Made by a program: the position numbers and the translations under genes
Source of the DNA: Sphingobium abikonense NBRC 16140
GTDB taxonomy: Bacteria; Pseudomonadota; Alphaproteobacteria; Sphingomonadales; Sphingomonadaceae
Length of the DNA stretch: 64,000 nucleotides
Reading direction: 5' to 3'
Assembly: GCF_001598335.1 (NCBI RefSeq)
Contig: NZ_BCYT01000004.1
Span: 247,121-311,120, forward strand
Shown: positions 31,604 through 42,891 of the stretch, one piece after another
Position numbering within the stretch: position 1 is the first letter of the stretch
How the letters are laid out: every line of letters starts with the position of its first letter
The notes under the pieces: generated by a model
Told to the model about the DNA's origin: nothing
Databases searched by the model: none
Seen by the model: the letters and a program-made list of their open reading frames with translations, nothing else

Positions 31604-32073
31604 TTGGCGCTATTGTCCGACGGGGCCGGCGTGGCGGTGGTCGCACCCTCCGGCTTGCGGATCACGGCATCGACCAGCAGCCGGTCGCCATTGTCGAGCA
31701 GGAAGGTCAGTTGCATCTTGCCCCGGCTGATCGCGGTGTCGTTGACGCCCCAGAGCATCAGATGCTTGCCGCCCGGCGCGAACGTCACCGTGCCCTTGGC
31801 CGGAATGTCGACGCTGTTGATCGGCTTCATCGTCATGACGCCATTTTCCTCGACGCTTTCGTGCATCTCGACCTTCAGCGCATAATCGGTGAGCACGCCG
31901 CGCAGCCGGGTCGCACTGTCGCCGCCATGGGCGACGAAATAGCCGGCCGACGGGCGATCCTTGTTCGGCGACAGGCGCACCCAGGCCTGATCGATGTAGG
32001 TGGGGGCGGGGTCTCCGCAGGCGGTCAGGGCCAGTGGCGCTGCCAGCGCGATAAGGGCAAGGGGACCACGCAT
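31600..32073 (-). CDS. Copper chaperone PCu(A)C lipoprotein
   Basis: The 157-residue lipoprotein (LAAPLALTAC, C19) is a periplasmic PCu(A)C domain. The copper-binding pattern is intact: H71 in MHES, M80/M82 in GVMTM, H104 and M106 in GGKHLMLWG. Such proteins deliver Cu(I) to the CuA or CuB site of cytochrome c oxidase. No Sco or oxidase gene is nearby. It is divergent from dnaK, 176 bases away. Confidence 0.92.
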   Translation of the reverse strand: MRGPLALIALAAPLALTACGDPAPTYIDQAWVRLSPNKDRPSAGYFVAHGGDSATRLRGVLTDYALKVEMHESVEENGVMTMKPINSVDIPAKGTVTFAPGGKHLMLWGVNDTAISRGKMQLTFLLDNGDRLLVDAVIRKPEGATTATPAPSDNSAN

Positions 32074-32130
32074 CTCTCACTCCATGTCTGTCTTGTTTCA
32101 GGTCGGTTGCATAGCTAATCGCCCCTGCGC

Positions 32131-32158
32131 CTTGTGCCAAGCGAAAGCACGCCTATAT
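32131..32158 (+). promoter_or_regulatory. Predicted sigma-32 (RpoH) promoter of dnaK
   Basis: CTTG (32131-32134), 17 bases, then CCTATAT (32152-32158), a full match to the alphaproteobacterial RpoH consensus. It predicts a 5' leader of about 85 bases ahead of dnaK. Confidence 0.75.
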
Positions 32159-32249
32159 CCCCCGTGCAAACCGGCCTTGCCTTGGCGCTTTCGTGGGGTA
32201 TTTGGCCTTCAACCGCTGAACGCATGATTTGGGGTTAAAAGAGGAAAAA

Positions 32250-34148
<1,899 letters not shown>

Positions 34149-34163
34149 GCCGATAGACTGCGC

Positions 34164-34193
34164 CCGCCGCCCGCGTGACGCGCGGCGGCGGGT
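34164..34193 (+). other. Intercistronic hairpin between dnaK and dnaJ
   Basis: CCCGCCGCC plus CGCG (34164-34176) pairs with CGCG and GGCGGCGGG (34180-34193) around TGA, with one bulged C. There is no T-run, so it looks like an mRNA-stabilising or partial-attenuation hairpin rather than a terminator. Confidence 0.7.
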
Positions 34194-34208
34194 TCAGCCG
34201 GGAATGCT

Positions 34209-35342
34209 ATGACTGAAACGGACTATTATTCGCTGCTCGAGGTCGAGCGCACCGCGGACGGCGCGACTATCAAGAGCGCGTATCGCAAGCTCGCAATGAA
34301 GTATCACCCGGATCGTACCGGGGGATGCACCGACAGCGAGGCCAAGTTCAAGGCCGTGTCGGAAGCCTATGAGTGCCTGAAAGACCCTCAGAAGCGGGCA
34401 GCCTATGACCGTTATGGCCATGCCGCCTATACCAATGCACAGAACGGCGGAGGCGGCGGCGGGTTCCGTGGTCAGGCCGGCGGCTTTTCCGATCTGGGCG
34501 ATATTTTCGAGACGATCTTTGGCCAGTCGGGCTTTGGCGGCGCGGGCGGACGGCAGCAGCAGCGTCGCGGCGCCGACCTGCGCTATGATCTGGAGATCAG
34601 CCTCGACGAAGCCTATCATGGCAAGCAGACGCAGATCGAAATCGAAGTGTCGGCCGCCTGCGACAGCTGCGACGGATCGGGCGCACAGCCGGGCACCGGG
34701 GTCAAGACTTGCGCCACCTGCCATGGTCATGGCCAGGTGCGCGCGCAGCAGGGCTTTTTCGTGGTCGAACGCACCTGTCCGTCCTGCCATGGCGCGGGGC
34801 AGGTGATCGAAAGCCCGTGCCGGTCCTGCCGGGGCGAAGGCCGGGTGGACAAGCCCAAGTCGCTGTCGGTGACGATTCCCGCCGGGGTGGATGAAGGCAC
34901 GCGCATTCGCCTGTCGGGTGAGGGCGAAGCGGGCGCGCGCGGTGCGCCGGCCGGCGACCTCTATATTTTCCTGCATGTGAAGCGCCATGCGATTTTCGAA
35001 CGCGACGGCACGACGCTGTTCTGCCGCGCGCCGGTCAGCTTTACGACCGCCGCCCTGGGCGGCATCATCGAAGTGCCGGGGCTGGATGGCAGCCGGCATG
35101 AGATCAAGATTCCCGTTGGCATCCAGTCAGGCAAGCAAATCCGCCAGCGCGGCGCGGGCATGCCGGTGCTCAATGGTCGCGGCCATGGCGATCTGGTCAT
35201 CCAGGTGGACGTCGAGACGCCGACCAAGCTGACCGCCAAGCAGCGCGAGTTGCTAGAGGCCTTCCGCGAAACGGAAACGGGCGAGGAATGCCCGCAATCG
35301 ACGGGCTTTTTCTCCAAGCTCAAGGACATATGGGGGGATTGA
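34209..35342 (+). CDS. dnaJ: Chaperone DnaJ (Hsp40)
   Basis: Co-chaperone that stimulates the DnaK ATPase. The 377 residues have a J domain with HPD at 33-35, a Gly/Phe-rich stretch ([20 protein letters not shown]), four zinc-binding repeats ([32 protein letters not shown]) and C-terminal substrate domains. Normal type I DnaJ. Preceded by GGGAATGCT, a weak Shine-Dalgarno. Confidence 0.97.
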   Translation: MTETDYYSLLEVERTADGATIKSAYRKLAMKYHPDRTGGCTDSEAKFKAVSEAYECLKDPQKRAAYDRYGHAAYTNAQNGGGGGGFRGQAGGFSDLGDIFETIFGQSGFGGAGGRQQQRRGADLRYDLEISLDEAYHGKQTQIEIEVSAACDSCDGSGAQPGTGVKTCATCHGHGQVRAQQGFFVVERTCPSCHGAGQVIESPCRSCRGEGRVDKPKSLSVTIPAGVDEGTRIRLSGEGEAGARGAPAGDLYIFLHVKRHAIFERDGTTLFCRAPVSFTTAALGGIIEVPGLDGSRHEIKIPVGIQSGKQIRQRGAGMPVLNGRGHGDLVIQVDVETPTKLTAKQRELLEAFRETETGEECPQSTGFFSKLKDIWGD

Positions 35343-35362
35343 CGTCCTTCCCATTTCCTTCC

Positions 35363-35436
35363 CCGTTCGGTTCGAGCGAAGTCGAGAACCAGTAATCGCG
35401 GCGCCAGCCGCTTCTCGACAGGCTCGAAGCGAACGG
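35363..35436. repeat. Sphingomonad intergenic inverted repeat, copy 3 (after dnaJ)
   Basis: CCGTTCGGTTCGAGCGAAGT (from 35363) faces TTCTCGACAGGCTCGAAGCG (from 35412), ending AACGG at 35436. It fills the gap between convergent dnaJ and the APC permease and might act as a bidirectional terminator. Same family as 4151-4266 and 11957-12022. Confidence 0.8.
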
Positions 35437-35437
35437 A

Positions 35438-36748
35438 TTATGGAGCTTGTGCCCGCTCCCGCCGCGCCCAGGCGTAGAAGGGCAGGCCCGCGAGCATCAG
35501 CACTATGCTCGATCCGCTGGCGACCAGCCCCGCGCCCCATAAGGTCCAGAGTGCATAGCCAAGGCCAATGACCGCGGCCGGCATCACTAGGCGAAACCGC
35601 AGGCTGGCGAGCGCGAAACCGACATAGAGCCACAGTGTCGCCGATGTCGCGAGCAGCGCCATCATGGTGAACAAAGCGACCAGTCCTTGCAGGCTGTTGG
35701 CAACCAGCATCAGGCTGGCGAGGATGGTGGACAGAATGAGGGCGCGGCGTGGCGTGCCGCGCGCGTCGGTGACGGCGAGCCAGCGGGGCAATTCGCCACC
35801 GCGCGCCATCGCCAGCGGCACTTCGCCTTGCAGCAGCGTCCAGCCATTGAGCGCGCCAAGGCAGCTGATGACGACGAAGATCGCCACCAGCCCGGCGGGG
35901 CCTGCCGCCCAATAATGGCTGACGAAGGCGCCGAAAGGGGAGCCGGTCTGCGTCTGCGCCGCCGGCAGCGTCAGCGCGATGCCGGAGCAGACGATCAGGT
36001 AGATGAGGCCGGTCGCCGCCGTGCCGATGAGCGTCGCGCGCGGGATGGTGCGGGCCGGATCGCGCACCTTGTCGGCTGCGACGCTGGCCGATTCAAAGCC
36101 GAGCAGCGCCCAGAGCGTCAGCGCGGCCGAGGCGGTGATCCCCGCGCCGGTCAGGCCCTGCGCCGGGAAGGGCGCGACGTCCGCCCGGCCGCTGCCCAGA
36201 ATGAGCAACAGCAGGATCAGGACGACAGCGATCGGGATGAGCTTGATCGCCGTGGTCCAGATTTGCGCGACCCCGGCCGCCCGCGCGCCGGCCAGATTGA
36301 TGGCCGCCATCAGCCACAGAAAGCCGATCGAGCAGAACGCGCCAAGACCCGGCCGCGCCAGCACCGGCAGCAGGCTGCTGAGGTTCGCGGTCGCCGCCAC
36401 CGCGATGGTGACGTTGGTGATGATGAGCGAGATCCAGTAGGTCCAGCCGATTGCGAAACCGGCGAGCGGCCCGAAGGCGCGGGCGATCATCTGCGAAGGG
36501 CTGGCGTCGGGCATGGCGATGGTCAGCCGCGCGATGACGAAGGCCAGTATCAGCGATCCGGCGATGGTGAATATCCACCCCGCCACCGCGTCCCAGCCGA
36601 AGGGCGCCAGGCTGGCGGGCAGCAGGAACACGCCCGACCCGATCATATTCCCCATCACCAGCGCGATGCAGGCGGCAAGGCCGAGCGTGCGTGACGACGG
36701 GCGGGATGGGGGCGGGGCGTCGGATGGGGAAGGCGGGGCGGGGTCCAT
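35438..36748 (-). CDS. APC-superfamily amino acid permease
   Basis: The 436-residue integral membrane protein has about 12 transmembrane segments. The first contains MGNMIGSGVFLLPASL, the APC signature GxG(I/V)F, followed by WIFTIAGSLILAFVIARL. The ALLGFESASVAADKVRDPAR motif in the middle is typical of basic-amino-acid or amine antiporters of the APA group. Substrate is not assignable. I start it at ATG 36748; the much longer open frame upstream is antisense to the cupin gene. The two genes diverge with 90 bases between their starts. Confidence 0.88.
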   Translation of the reverse strand: MDPAPPSPSDAPPPSRPSSRTLGLAACIALVMGNMIGSGVFLLPASLAPFGWDAVAGWIFTIAGSLILAFVIARLTIAMPDASPSQMIARAFGPLAGFAIGWTYWISLIITNVTIAVAATANLSSLLPVLARPGLGAFCSIGFLWLMAAINLAGARAAGVAQIWTTAIKLIPIAVVLILLLLILGSGRADVAPFPAQGLTGAGITASAALTLWALLGFESASVAADKVRDPARTIPRATLIGTAATGLIYLIVCSGIALTLPAAQTQTGSPFGAFVSHYWAAGPAGLVAIFVVISCLGALNGWTLLQGEVPLAMARGGELPRWLAVTDARGTPRRALILSTILASLMLVANSLQGLVALFTMMALLATSATLWLYVGFALASLRFRLVMPAAVIGLGYALWTLWGAGLVASGSSIVLMLAGLPFYAWARRERAQAP

Positions 36749-36838
36749 GGCGGCGGCCTGTACTGCGGCGGCGCGCTTATTGCCAGACAGGGTGCGCCCT
36801 GATGGAGGACGAAGCGCGCCGATCCGTTCCAGAAAAGC

Positions 36839-37270
36839 ATGACATTCGCGCTTATCCTGCTGGGCCTTGCCGGTTCCGCCGCTGTTCCTTCCGCTGCCGG
36901 CCCCATTTCCAAGGCGGAGGCGGAGCATTATGTCTGGGGCGGCATCAACGACGGATGGCATCTGGTCCAGCGGCCGGACCTGTCGGTCATCGAGGAACGG
37001 CTGGCGCCCGGCGCGGCGGAGATACGCCATTATCACCGGGCCGCGCGGCAATATTTCCATGTTCTGGACGGCGTGCTGACGATGGAAAGGGACGGGCACG
37101 TCTATCGGCTGACACCGGGGCAGGGGATCGAAATCGCGCCGGGCGTGCCGCATCAGGCGCGCAATGACGGGGACGCGCCGGTGGAGATACTCGTCGTTTC
37201 CGCCCCCAAAAGCCATGGCGACCGGGTGGAGGCGCCGCTTGGCCTGCCCCCGGACGCGCAGCCGCAATAG
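36839..37270 (+). CDS. Cupin-domain protein, probably exported
   Basis: The 143-residue single-domain cupin has HYHRAARQYFHVLDG (metal-binding His residues and the E/Q position) and GQGIEIAPGVPHQARN. The first 20 residues (TFALILLGLAGSAAVPSAAG) look like a signal peptide, suggesting periplasmic location. Function is unknown; small cupins of this type range from isomerases to binding proteins. Confidence 0.8.
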   Translation: MTFALILLGLAGSAAVPSAAGPISKAEAEHYVWGGINDGWHLVQRPDLSVIEERLAPGAAEIRHYHRAARQYFHVLDGVLTMERDGHVYRLTPGQGIEIAPGVPHQARNDGDAPVEILVVSAPKSHGDRVEAPLGLPPDAQPQ

Positions 37271-37271
37271 C

Positions 37272-37302
37272 AAAAACGGCCGGCCCATTGCTGGACCGGC
37301 CG
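37272..37302 (-). terminator. Rho-independent terminator of ahpCF
   Basis: On the minus strand CGGCCGG pairs with CCGGCCG (37296-37302 and 37277-37283) and is followed by TTTTT (complement of 37272-37276). It starts 27 bases after the ahpF stop and also separates the convergent cupin gene. Confidence 0.85.
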
Positions 37303-37329
37303 CCGTGCAACCCCGCTCGGGTTGTGCCG

Positions 37330-38913
37330 TTATGCCGCTTGCGCCTCGACCTCGTCGGCCGCGGGCAGGCGAATGAGATAATCGAAGGCGGACAAGCCCG
37401 CAGTCGAGCCCGCGCCCATCGCGATGACGATCTGCTTGTAGGGCACGGTGGTGCAATCGCCCGCGGCGAAGATGCCGGGCTGGCTGGTTTCGCCGCGCAC
37501 GTCGATCTCGATTTCGCCGCGCGGGGACAAAGCGATCGCGTCCTTCAGCCATTCGGTGTTGGGAACAAGGCCGATCTGGACGAAAATTCCTTCCAGCTCG
37601 ACATCATGTTCGGTGCCATGGTTGCGGTCCTTGTAGGACAGGCCCGTCACCTTTTCGCCATTGCCGTTGACCTGCGTGGTCATGGCCGATGTGATGATCT
37701 TCACATTGGGCAGGCTGGCGAGCTTGCGCTGGAGGACGGCGTCGGCGCGCAGCTGGCTGTCATATTCGATCAGCGTCACATGGGCGACGATGCCGGCGAG
37801 GTCGATCGCCGCTTCGACGCCGCTATTGCCGCCGCCGATCACCGCCACGCGCTTGCCCTTGAACAGCGGCCCGTCGCAGTGCGGGCAATAGGCAACGCCC
37901 TTATTCTTATATTCGTCCTCGCCGGGCACGCCCATCTGCCGCCAGCGCGCGCCGGTCGACAGGATGACGGTGCGGCCTTTGAGCGACGCGCCATTTTCCA
38001 GCACGACTTCATGATAGCCGCCTTCGGACTTGGCCGGGATCAGCTTCGCCGCCTTTTGCAGGTTCATGATCTCGACGTCATAATCCTTGACATGAGCTTC
38101 CAGTGCGGAGGCGAGCTTGGGGCCTTCGGTGCGGCTGACCGAGATGAAATTCTCGATATCCATGGTGTCGAGCACCTGGCCGCCGAAACGTTCGGCCGCG
38201 ACACCCGTACGGATCCCCTTGCGCGCCGCATAGATGGCGGCCGCAGCCCCGGCGGGACCGCCGCCGACCACCAGCACCTCGAACGGGTCCTGGCGCTTGA
38301 TCTTTTCGGCCGCGCGCGCCTCGGCGCCGCTGTCGATCTTGGCGACGATCTGTTCCAGTTCCATCCGCCCCTGGCCGAAGGGTTCACCGTTGAGGAATAT
38401 GGTGGGCACGGCCATGATCTTGCGCGCGTCGACCTCATCCTTGAACAGGCCGCCGTCGATCGCGACATGGCTGATTCGGGGGTTGAGCACGCTCATCAGG
38501 TTCAGCGCCTGCACCACGTCCGGGCAATTCTGGCAGGAGAGCGAGAAATAGGTTTCGAAGGCATAGTCGCCGTCGAGGCCCTTCACCTGCTCGATCAGGT
38601 CCTGCGCAGCCTTTGACGGGTGGCCGCCGACCTGGAGCAAAGCGAGCACCAGCGACGTGAATTCATGCCCCATCGGGATGCCCGCAAAGGTCACGCCAAT
38701 GTCGGTGCCGACGCGGCGGATCATGAAGCTGGGCTTGCGAGGGGCATTGCCGGTCGTGACGGACACATGGTCCGACAGTTCGGCAATTTCGTTCAGCAAT
38801 TCCTTGAGTTCACGGGACTTTGCGCCTTCATCCAGCGACGCCACCAGCTCGATCGGCTGGGTGATGTTCGCCAGATAGCTTTTCAGCTGTCCCTTGAGAT
38901 TTGCGTCCAACAT
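37330..38913 (-). CDS. ahpF: Alkyl hydroperoxide reductase subunit F
   Basis: The NADH-dependent flavoprotein that re-reduces AhpC. The 527 residues include the N-terminal tandem thioredoxin-like domain with C127/C130 (SCQNC), FAD-binding [19 protein letters not shown] (about 215-233), the redox CPHC (C343/C346) and an NAD-binding region [16 protein letters not shown]. Length and all cysteines match E. coli AhpF. It lies downstream of ahpC on the minus strand, separated by 184 bases that hold two stable hairpins. Confidence 0.97.
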   Translation of the reverse strand: MLDANLKGQLKSYLANITQPIELVASLDEGAKSRELKELLNEIAELSDHVSVTTGNAPRKPSFMIRRVGTDIGVTFAGIPMGHEFTSLVLALLQVGGHPSKAAQDLIEQVKGLDGDYAFETYFSLSCQNCPDVVQALNLMSVLNPRISHVAIDGGLFKDEVDARKIMAVPTIFLNGEPFGQGRMELEQIVAKIDSGAEARAAEKIKRQDPFEVLVVGGGPAGAAAAIYAARKGIRTGVAAERFGGQVLDTMDIENFISVSRTEGPKLASALEAHVKDYDVEIMNLQKAAKLIPAKSEGGYHEVVLENGASLKGRTVILSTGARWRQMGVPGEDEYKNKGVAYCPHCDGPLFKGKRVAVIGGGNSGVEAAIDLAGIVAHVTLIEYDSQLRADAVLQRKLASLPNVKIITSAMTTQVNGNGEKVTGLSYKDRNHGTEHDVELEGIFVQIGLVPNTEWLKDAIALSPRGEIEIDVRGETSQPGIFAAGDCTTVPYKQIVIAMGAGSTAGLSAFDYLIRLPAADEVEAQAA

Positions 38914-38939
38914 ATCTGTCTGGCTCCGTTGAAAGAAGG

Positions 38940-38976
38940 CGGGCCGCCGCTTGGGGAGAGGGGATGCGGCGGCCCG
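38940..38976 (-). other. Hairpin in the ahpC-ahpF gap (ahpF-proximal)
   Basis: CGGGCCGCCGC (38940-38950) pairs perfectly with GCGGCGGCCCG (38966-38976), a 15-base loop between. No T-run on the minus strand. It lies 27 bases upstream of the ahpF start. Confidence 0.75.
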
Positions 38977-39038
38977 TTGCGGGGATGGTGCGACCCAAAG
39001 ACCCCAGCGAAAAACTGATGGAATACCGGGCGAAGGGC

Positions 39039-39072
39039 CCGCCGGTCTCCCGCAAGCGCGGGAAACCGGCGG
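39039..39072 (-). other. Hairpin in the ahpC-ahpF gap (just after ahpC)
   Basis: CCGCCGGT-TCCCGC (39039-39053) pairs with GCGGGA-ACCGGCGG (39058-39072), one mismatch and a 4-base loop. It begins 26 bases after the ahpC stop and could cap a separate ahpC mRNA or attenuate readthrough to ahpF. Confidence 0.75.
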
Positions 39073-39097
39073 TGCTTACGCAGACGCCTGACGCGTC

Positions 39098-39661
39098 TTA
39101 GATCTTGCCGACTAGGTCGAGCGAGGGCGCGAGCGTTTCGGCGCCTTCTTCCCACTTGGCGGGGCAGACTTCACCCGGATGCGCGGCCCAATATTGCAGC
39201 GCCTTGACCTTCCGCAGCAGTTCAGCAGCGTTACGGCCGACGCCTTCGGGCGTGATTTCAACGAGCTGGATCACGCCTTCGGGATCAAGCACGAAAGTGC
39301 CGCGATCCGCGAGGCCTACGCCTTCGCGCAGTACGCCGAACTGGTTCGACAGCTGATGATTCTGGTCGCCGAGCATATAATAGTTGATCTTGCCGATCGC
39401 CGGCGACGTGTCGTGCCAGGCCTTGTGGCAGAAATGGGTATCGGTCGACACCGAATAGACTTCCACGTCCATGCCTTGGAGCGTCGGATAGATGTCGGCC
39501 AGGTCTTCCAGCTCGGTCGGGCAGACGAAGGTGAAGTCGGCGGGATAGAAGAAGAAGACAGCCCACTTGCCCTTGACGTCGGCGTCGGTCACGTCGACGA
39601 ACTTGCCGTCCTTGTAAGCGGTGGCCTTGAAGGGCTGCAGGGGAGTGTTGATGAGAGCCAT
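39098..39661 (-). CDS. ahpC: Alkyl hydroperoxide reductase subunit C (peroxiredoxin)
   Basis: Typical 2-Cys peroxiredoxin of 187 residues reducing H2O2 and organic peroxides. The peroxidatic cysteine is C47 in DFTFVCPTE and the resolving cysteine C166 in EVCPAKW. AhpF downstream is its reductase. The 107-base gap to the tetR stop contains the promoter; it holds a TTTTCTC/GAGAAAA dyad (39738-39764) but no OxyR site I can be sure of. Confidence 0.97.
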   Translation of the reverse strand: MALINTPLQPFKATAYKDGKFVDVTDADVKGKWAVFFFYPADFTFVCPTELEDLADIYPTLQGMDVEVYSVSTDTHFCHKAWHDTSPAIGKINYYMLGDQNHQLSNQFGVLREGVGLADRGTFVLDPEGVIQLVEITPEGVGRNAAELLRKVKALQYWAAHPGEVCPAKWEEGAETLAPSLDLVGKI

Positions 39662-39768
39662 GGGCGCTGATTACCTCGCAAAATGTGTTGCAGTTGCGAA
39701 ACTCATGTAGGGAGGGGGCAGGCCGAATGGAAATTGGTTTTCTCGGATGCCTTGAGTGAGAAAAGCGA

Positions 39769-40425
39769 TCAGAGCGCTGCAAACTTATCGACCGGGCCGT
39801 CAATCTCGCCAAGCCATTGCAGCATCGCCGATTCCACCATCGCCTGCGCTTCTTCGGCCGTGAAGCTGGACCGGTCGAGGCACAATTCCAGCCACAGGCC
39901 GTCCACCAATGCGGTGAGGCTGATGGCAGCGATCCGCTTCTGCGCCTGCGAAAGTTGGGGCGCTGCTTCGCCCAATAATGTCTCCAACTGATGGCGCGTG
40001 CCGCGATAGACGTCGGCATGGACAGCGGCGATGGCGGGATCGGAGGTGACCAGGCTCCAGAAAGCGATCCAGGTGGCGAGCAGGTCAGGGTCCAGCACCG
40101 GCGGGCGCAGATTGGCTTGCAGACAGGCGCGCAGCCGATCGCGCGGATCATCACCCGCCGCCGCGATCGCGGCATCGAGCGCCGTCGATACCCTGGCGCC
40201 CACATCGCGATAGGTGGCCAGGATCAGCGCGTCGACGCCCGGAAAATAATGGGTAAGCAGGCCGGACGATACCCCCGCTTTCGCGCAGATCGCGCGGACG
40301 GAGGCGCCGCCGACGCCCTTTTCGGCAAGGCAGCGGGCCGTCGCGTCAATCAGCGCCTGCCGCCGCACGTCGGGCGCTTCGCGCACGAAGCGCGCTCTTG
40401 CTCTTGGTCCTGCCGGTTGCGCCAT
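39769..40425 (-). CDS. TetR-family transcriptional regulator (BetI-like)
   Basis: From ATG 40425 (AAGGA 10 bases upstream) the product has 218 residues; the frame is open to 40476. The N-terminal HTH is RRQALIDATARCLAEKG ... GASVRAICAKAGVSSGLLTHYF, the TetR/AcrR pattern, and the C-terminal ligand domain resembles BetI (DRLRACLQANLRPPVLDP, IAFWSLVTSDPAI). No bet genes are present. The divergent neighbour at 40545 encodes a lipoprotein; ahpC lies downstream on the same strand. Target and ligand are unknown. Confidence 0.87.
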   Translation of the reverse strand: MAQPAGPRARARFVREAPDVRRQALIDATARCLAEKGVGGASVRAICAKAGVSSGLLTHYFPGVDALILATYRDVGARVSTALDAAIAAAGDDPRDRLRACLQANLRPPVLDPDLLATWIAFWSLVTSDPAIAAVHADVYRGTRHQLETLLGEAAPQLSQAQKRIAAISLTALVDGLWLELCLDRSSFTAEEAQAMVESAMLQWLGEIDGPVDKFAAL

Positions 40426-40544
40426 GCCCTGTCCTTCCCATATGCCTCTTTGGACCCGCCCGACGCCCTCTGGCAAGCGGCGGACGGAGGATCGAACGGC
40501 CGGGCCACGGGTTCGACAAGGCGGGTCAAGACAAGGAGATGATC

Positions 40545-41021
40545 ATGCGCTTTTCCCCCATGCCGCAAAGCCTTGCCGGCGCGGCGCTGTTGTTGCTGGC
40601 GAGCGGATGCTCCGGCGTGGCTGATCCGGACAGCGCGAATGGCGGCAATCAGGCCACTGCATCGGCCCCAACCATCGAGAATGTGGCCGAGCCCGACGCG
40701 ATGGGCGCCGCGCCCGCGCCGACGGACCGGATGGCGACGGACGATTGGGTCGGTCGCTGGACCGGGCCTGAGGGACTGTTTCTGGACATTCAGCCTTCGC
40801 CCGACGGCAAGCCGGGTCATTATGCCATCGCTAACAAGGATACGCTCGATCGGCAGGGCACTTATGACGGCGTGGCGGACGGAGCCATGATCCGCTTCAC
40901 CCGCGATGGCAAGGAATTGACGATCCGGCCGGGTACGGGCTCAGAAACGGGCTTCAAATGGCTGGCGGAGAAGGAAAATTGCCTGATCGTGATTGCCGGC
41001 GAGGAGGGCTATTGCCGGTGA
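40545..41021 (+). CDS. Uncharacterised lipoprotein
   Basis: The 158-residue lipoprotein has a signal LAGAALLLLASGC (C22). AAGGAG 6 bases before ATG 40545 sets the start; an ATG at 40539 overlaps the Shine-Dalgarno. The mature domain (VGRWTGPEGLFLDIQPSPDG, YDGVADGAMIRFTRDGKELT, FKWLAEKENCLIVIAGEEGYC) looks like a small beta-barrel domain with two Cys near the C-terminus. Function is unknown. It is divergent from the TetR gene, 119 bases away, and may be its target. Confidence 0.78.
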   Translation: MRFSPMPQSLAGAALLLLASGCSGVADPDSANGGNQATASAPTIENVAEPDAMGAAPAPTDRMATDDWVGRWTGPEGLFLDIQPSPDGKPGHYAIANKDTLDRQGTYDGVADGAMIRFTRDGKELTIRPGTGSETGFKWLAEKENCLIVIAGEEGYCR

Positions 41022-41217
41022 CCGCGCGTAAGGGCACGGCATTGGCGGCTGCATGTGGGCGATGGCCTTTGCACGCCCCGTCGTGCCGGATCGCCATCGC
41101 ATCGCAACGAAGGGGCTTGGCGGCCTTGCCTCTTGCCTCTATCGGGGCTTGGCTCTAGGGCATTGCCTTAACGGTTGTTCACAGACCACCAACGATATTT
41201 GTCAAGAAGGACCTCTC

Positions 41218-41451
41218 ATGAGTGAGACCGCGGATCGCGTAAAGAAAATCGTCGTCGAGCATCTGGGCGTCGAAGCCGAAAAGGTGACCGAGGATGCCAG
41301 CTTCATCGACGATCTGGGCGCCGACAGCCTTGACATCGTCGAGCTGGTGATGGCGTTCGAGGAAGAATTCGGCGTCGAAATTCCCGACGACGCTGCCGAA
41401 AAGATCGCCACCGTCAAGGACGCGATCGATTATATCGACAGCAAGCAGTAA
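41218..41451 (+). CDS. acpP: Acyl carrier protein
   Basis: The 77-residue acidic ACP carries fatty-acid intermediates on 4'-phosphopantetheine attached to S37 in [12 protein letters not shown]. It starts at ATG 41218 after AAGGA; the open frame back to 41053 is not credible. It is followed by fabF, the usual fabF partner. The 196-base upstream gap should hold a strong promoter; I could not choose one with confidence. Confidence 0.97.
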   Translation: MSETADRVKKIVVEHLGVEAEKVTEDASFIDDLGADSLDIVELVMAFEEEFGVEIPDDAAEKIATVKDAIDYIDSKQ

Positions 41452-41506
41452 TTTGTCCGCCCGGTCCGATCCTGCGAGGGAAGGACTGCGCTGGCGAACG
41501 AGAAAC

Positions 41507-41547
41507 GGCTCCTCCTGTCCGGATTTCCGAGGCTTGGGGAGCCTTTT
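41507..41547 (+). terminator. Possible terminator or attenuator between acpP and fabF
   Basis: GGCTCC (41507-41512) pairs with GGAGCC (41538-41543), followed by TTTTC. The loop is long (25 bases) and partly self-complementary. It could terminate most acpP transcripts before fabF. Confidence 0.45.
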
Positions 41548-41628
41548 CATATCTGGCGCGCCGTTCACAAGCGCGCTTTCAGTGGCTACATGGGCGGCAT
41601 AAGGTCCATGAATTTTCGGAGCTAGGAT

Positions 41629-42888
41629 ATGCGTCGTGTCGTCGTAACCGGCCTTGGCATGGTGAGCCCGCTGGGCGGGAATGTCGAAACCAGCTGGAAA
41701 AACATCATCGCGTCGAAATCGGGCGCGGCCACGATTACGCGCTTCGACGCGACCGATTACAAGTGCCGCATCGCCTGCGAAGTGAAGCCGGCCGATCACG
41801 AATATGGCTATGACGCGTCGCTGGACGTGGATCACAAGATCCAGCGCCAAGTTGATCCCTTCATCGTCTTTGGCATTTCGGCGGCCAGCGAAGCGCTGCG
41901 CGACGCGGGCCTCGACAATATGACGGAGGAAGAAAGGCTGCGCGCGGGCTGTTCGATCGGGTCGGGCATTGGCGGCCTGCCGGGCATCGAAAGCGAATCG
42001 CTGGTGCTGGCGAACAAGGGACCAGGCCGGGTTTCGCCGCACTTCGTCCATGGCCGCCTGATCAACCTCATCTCCGGCCAGGTGTCGATCAAATACGGCC
42101 TGATGGGGCCGAACCACGCCGTCGTCACCGCCTGTTCGACGGGCGCGCATTCGATCGGCGACGCCGCGCGCATGATCGCGATGGATGATGCCGACGTCAT
42201 GCTGGCGGGCGGCGCGGAAAGCGCGATCTGCCCGATCGGCATTGCCGGCTTTGCCCAGGCGCGCGCGCTCAGCACCGGGTTCAACGACACGCCGGAAAAG
42301 GCGAGCCGCCCCTATGACGTCAACCGCGACGGCTTCGTCATGGGTGAGGGCGCGGGCGTCGTCGTGCTGGAGGAATATGAGCGGGCCAAGGCGCGCGGCG
42401 CGAAAATCTACGCCGAAGTCATCGGCTATGGCCTGTCGGGCGACGCCTATCATGTCACCGCCCCGCATCCCGAAGGCAGCGGCGGCTATCGCTCGATGGA
42501 AATGGCGCTCAAGAAGTCGGGCCTGTCGCTGGAAGATATCGACTATGTGAACGCCCATGGCACGTCGACGCCGCTGGGCGACGAGCTGGAGCTGGGCGCG
42601 GTCAAGCGGCTGTTCGGCGACCATCTGTCGTCCATGTCGATGTCGTCCACCAAGTCGGCGATCGGCCATCTGCTGGGCGGCGCGGGCGCGGTGGAGAGCA
42701 TTTTCTGCATCCTCGCCATGCGCGACCAGATCGTCCCGCCGACGCTGAACCTCGATGAACCGAGCGAAAGCTGCAAGGGCGTCGACCTGGTCCCGCATGT
42801 CGCCAAGGAGCGCAAGGTGCGCGCGGTGCTGAACAACAGCTTCGGCTTTGGCGGCACCAACGCGTCGCTGATCATGAAGGCGGTTTGA
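41629..42888 (+). CDS. fabF: 3-oxoacyl-[ACP] synthase II (KASII)
   Basis: Condensing enzyme elongating acyl-ACP with malonyl-ACP. The 419 residues start RRVVVTGLGMVSPLGGNVE and show the C-H-H triad: C169 in TACSTGAHS, H309 in NAHGTSTP and H346 in SAIGHLLGG, plus K341. FabF rather than FabB is supported by length, start motif and acpP-fabF order. Shine-Dalgarno GGAG 10 bases upstream. Confidence 0.97.
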   Translation: MRRVVVTGLGMVSPLGGNVETSWKNIIASKSGAATITRFDATDYKCRIACEVKPADHEYGYDASLDVDHKIQRQVDPFIVFGISAASEALRDAGLDNMTEEERLRAGCSIGSGIGGLPGIESESLVLANKGPGRVSPHFVHGRLINLISGQVSIKYGLMGPNHAVVTACSTGAHSIGDAARMIAMDDADVMLAGGAESAICPIGIAGFAQARALSTGFNDTPEKASRPYDVNRDGFVMGEGAGVVVLEEYERAKARGAKIYAEVIGYGLSGDAYHVTAPHPEGSGGYRSMEMALKKSGLSLEDIDYVNAHGTSTPLGDELELGAVKRLFGDHLSSMSMSSTKSAIGHLLGGAGAVESIFCILAMRDQIVPPTLNLDEPSESCKGVDLVPHVAKERKVRAVLNNSFGFGGTNASLIMKAV

Positions 42889-42891
42889 TAG

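Noticed and set aside
36749..37552. 268-residue N-terminal extension of the APC permease
   Set aside because: The extension is antisense to the cupin gene and has no membrane segments; the APC fold begins just after the ATG at 36748.
39738..39764. TTTTCTC/GAGAAAA dyad upstream of ahpC as OxyR or TetR site
   Set aside because: The spacing (13 bases) and sequence do not match an OxyR site, and no evidence ties it to the TetR regulator; noted within the ahpC entry only.
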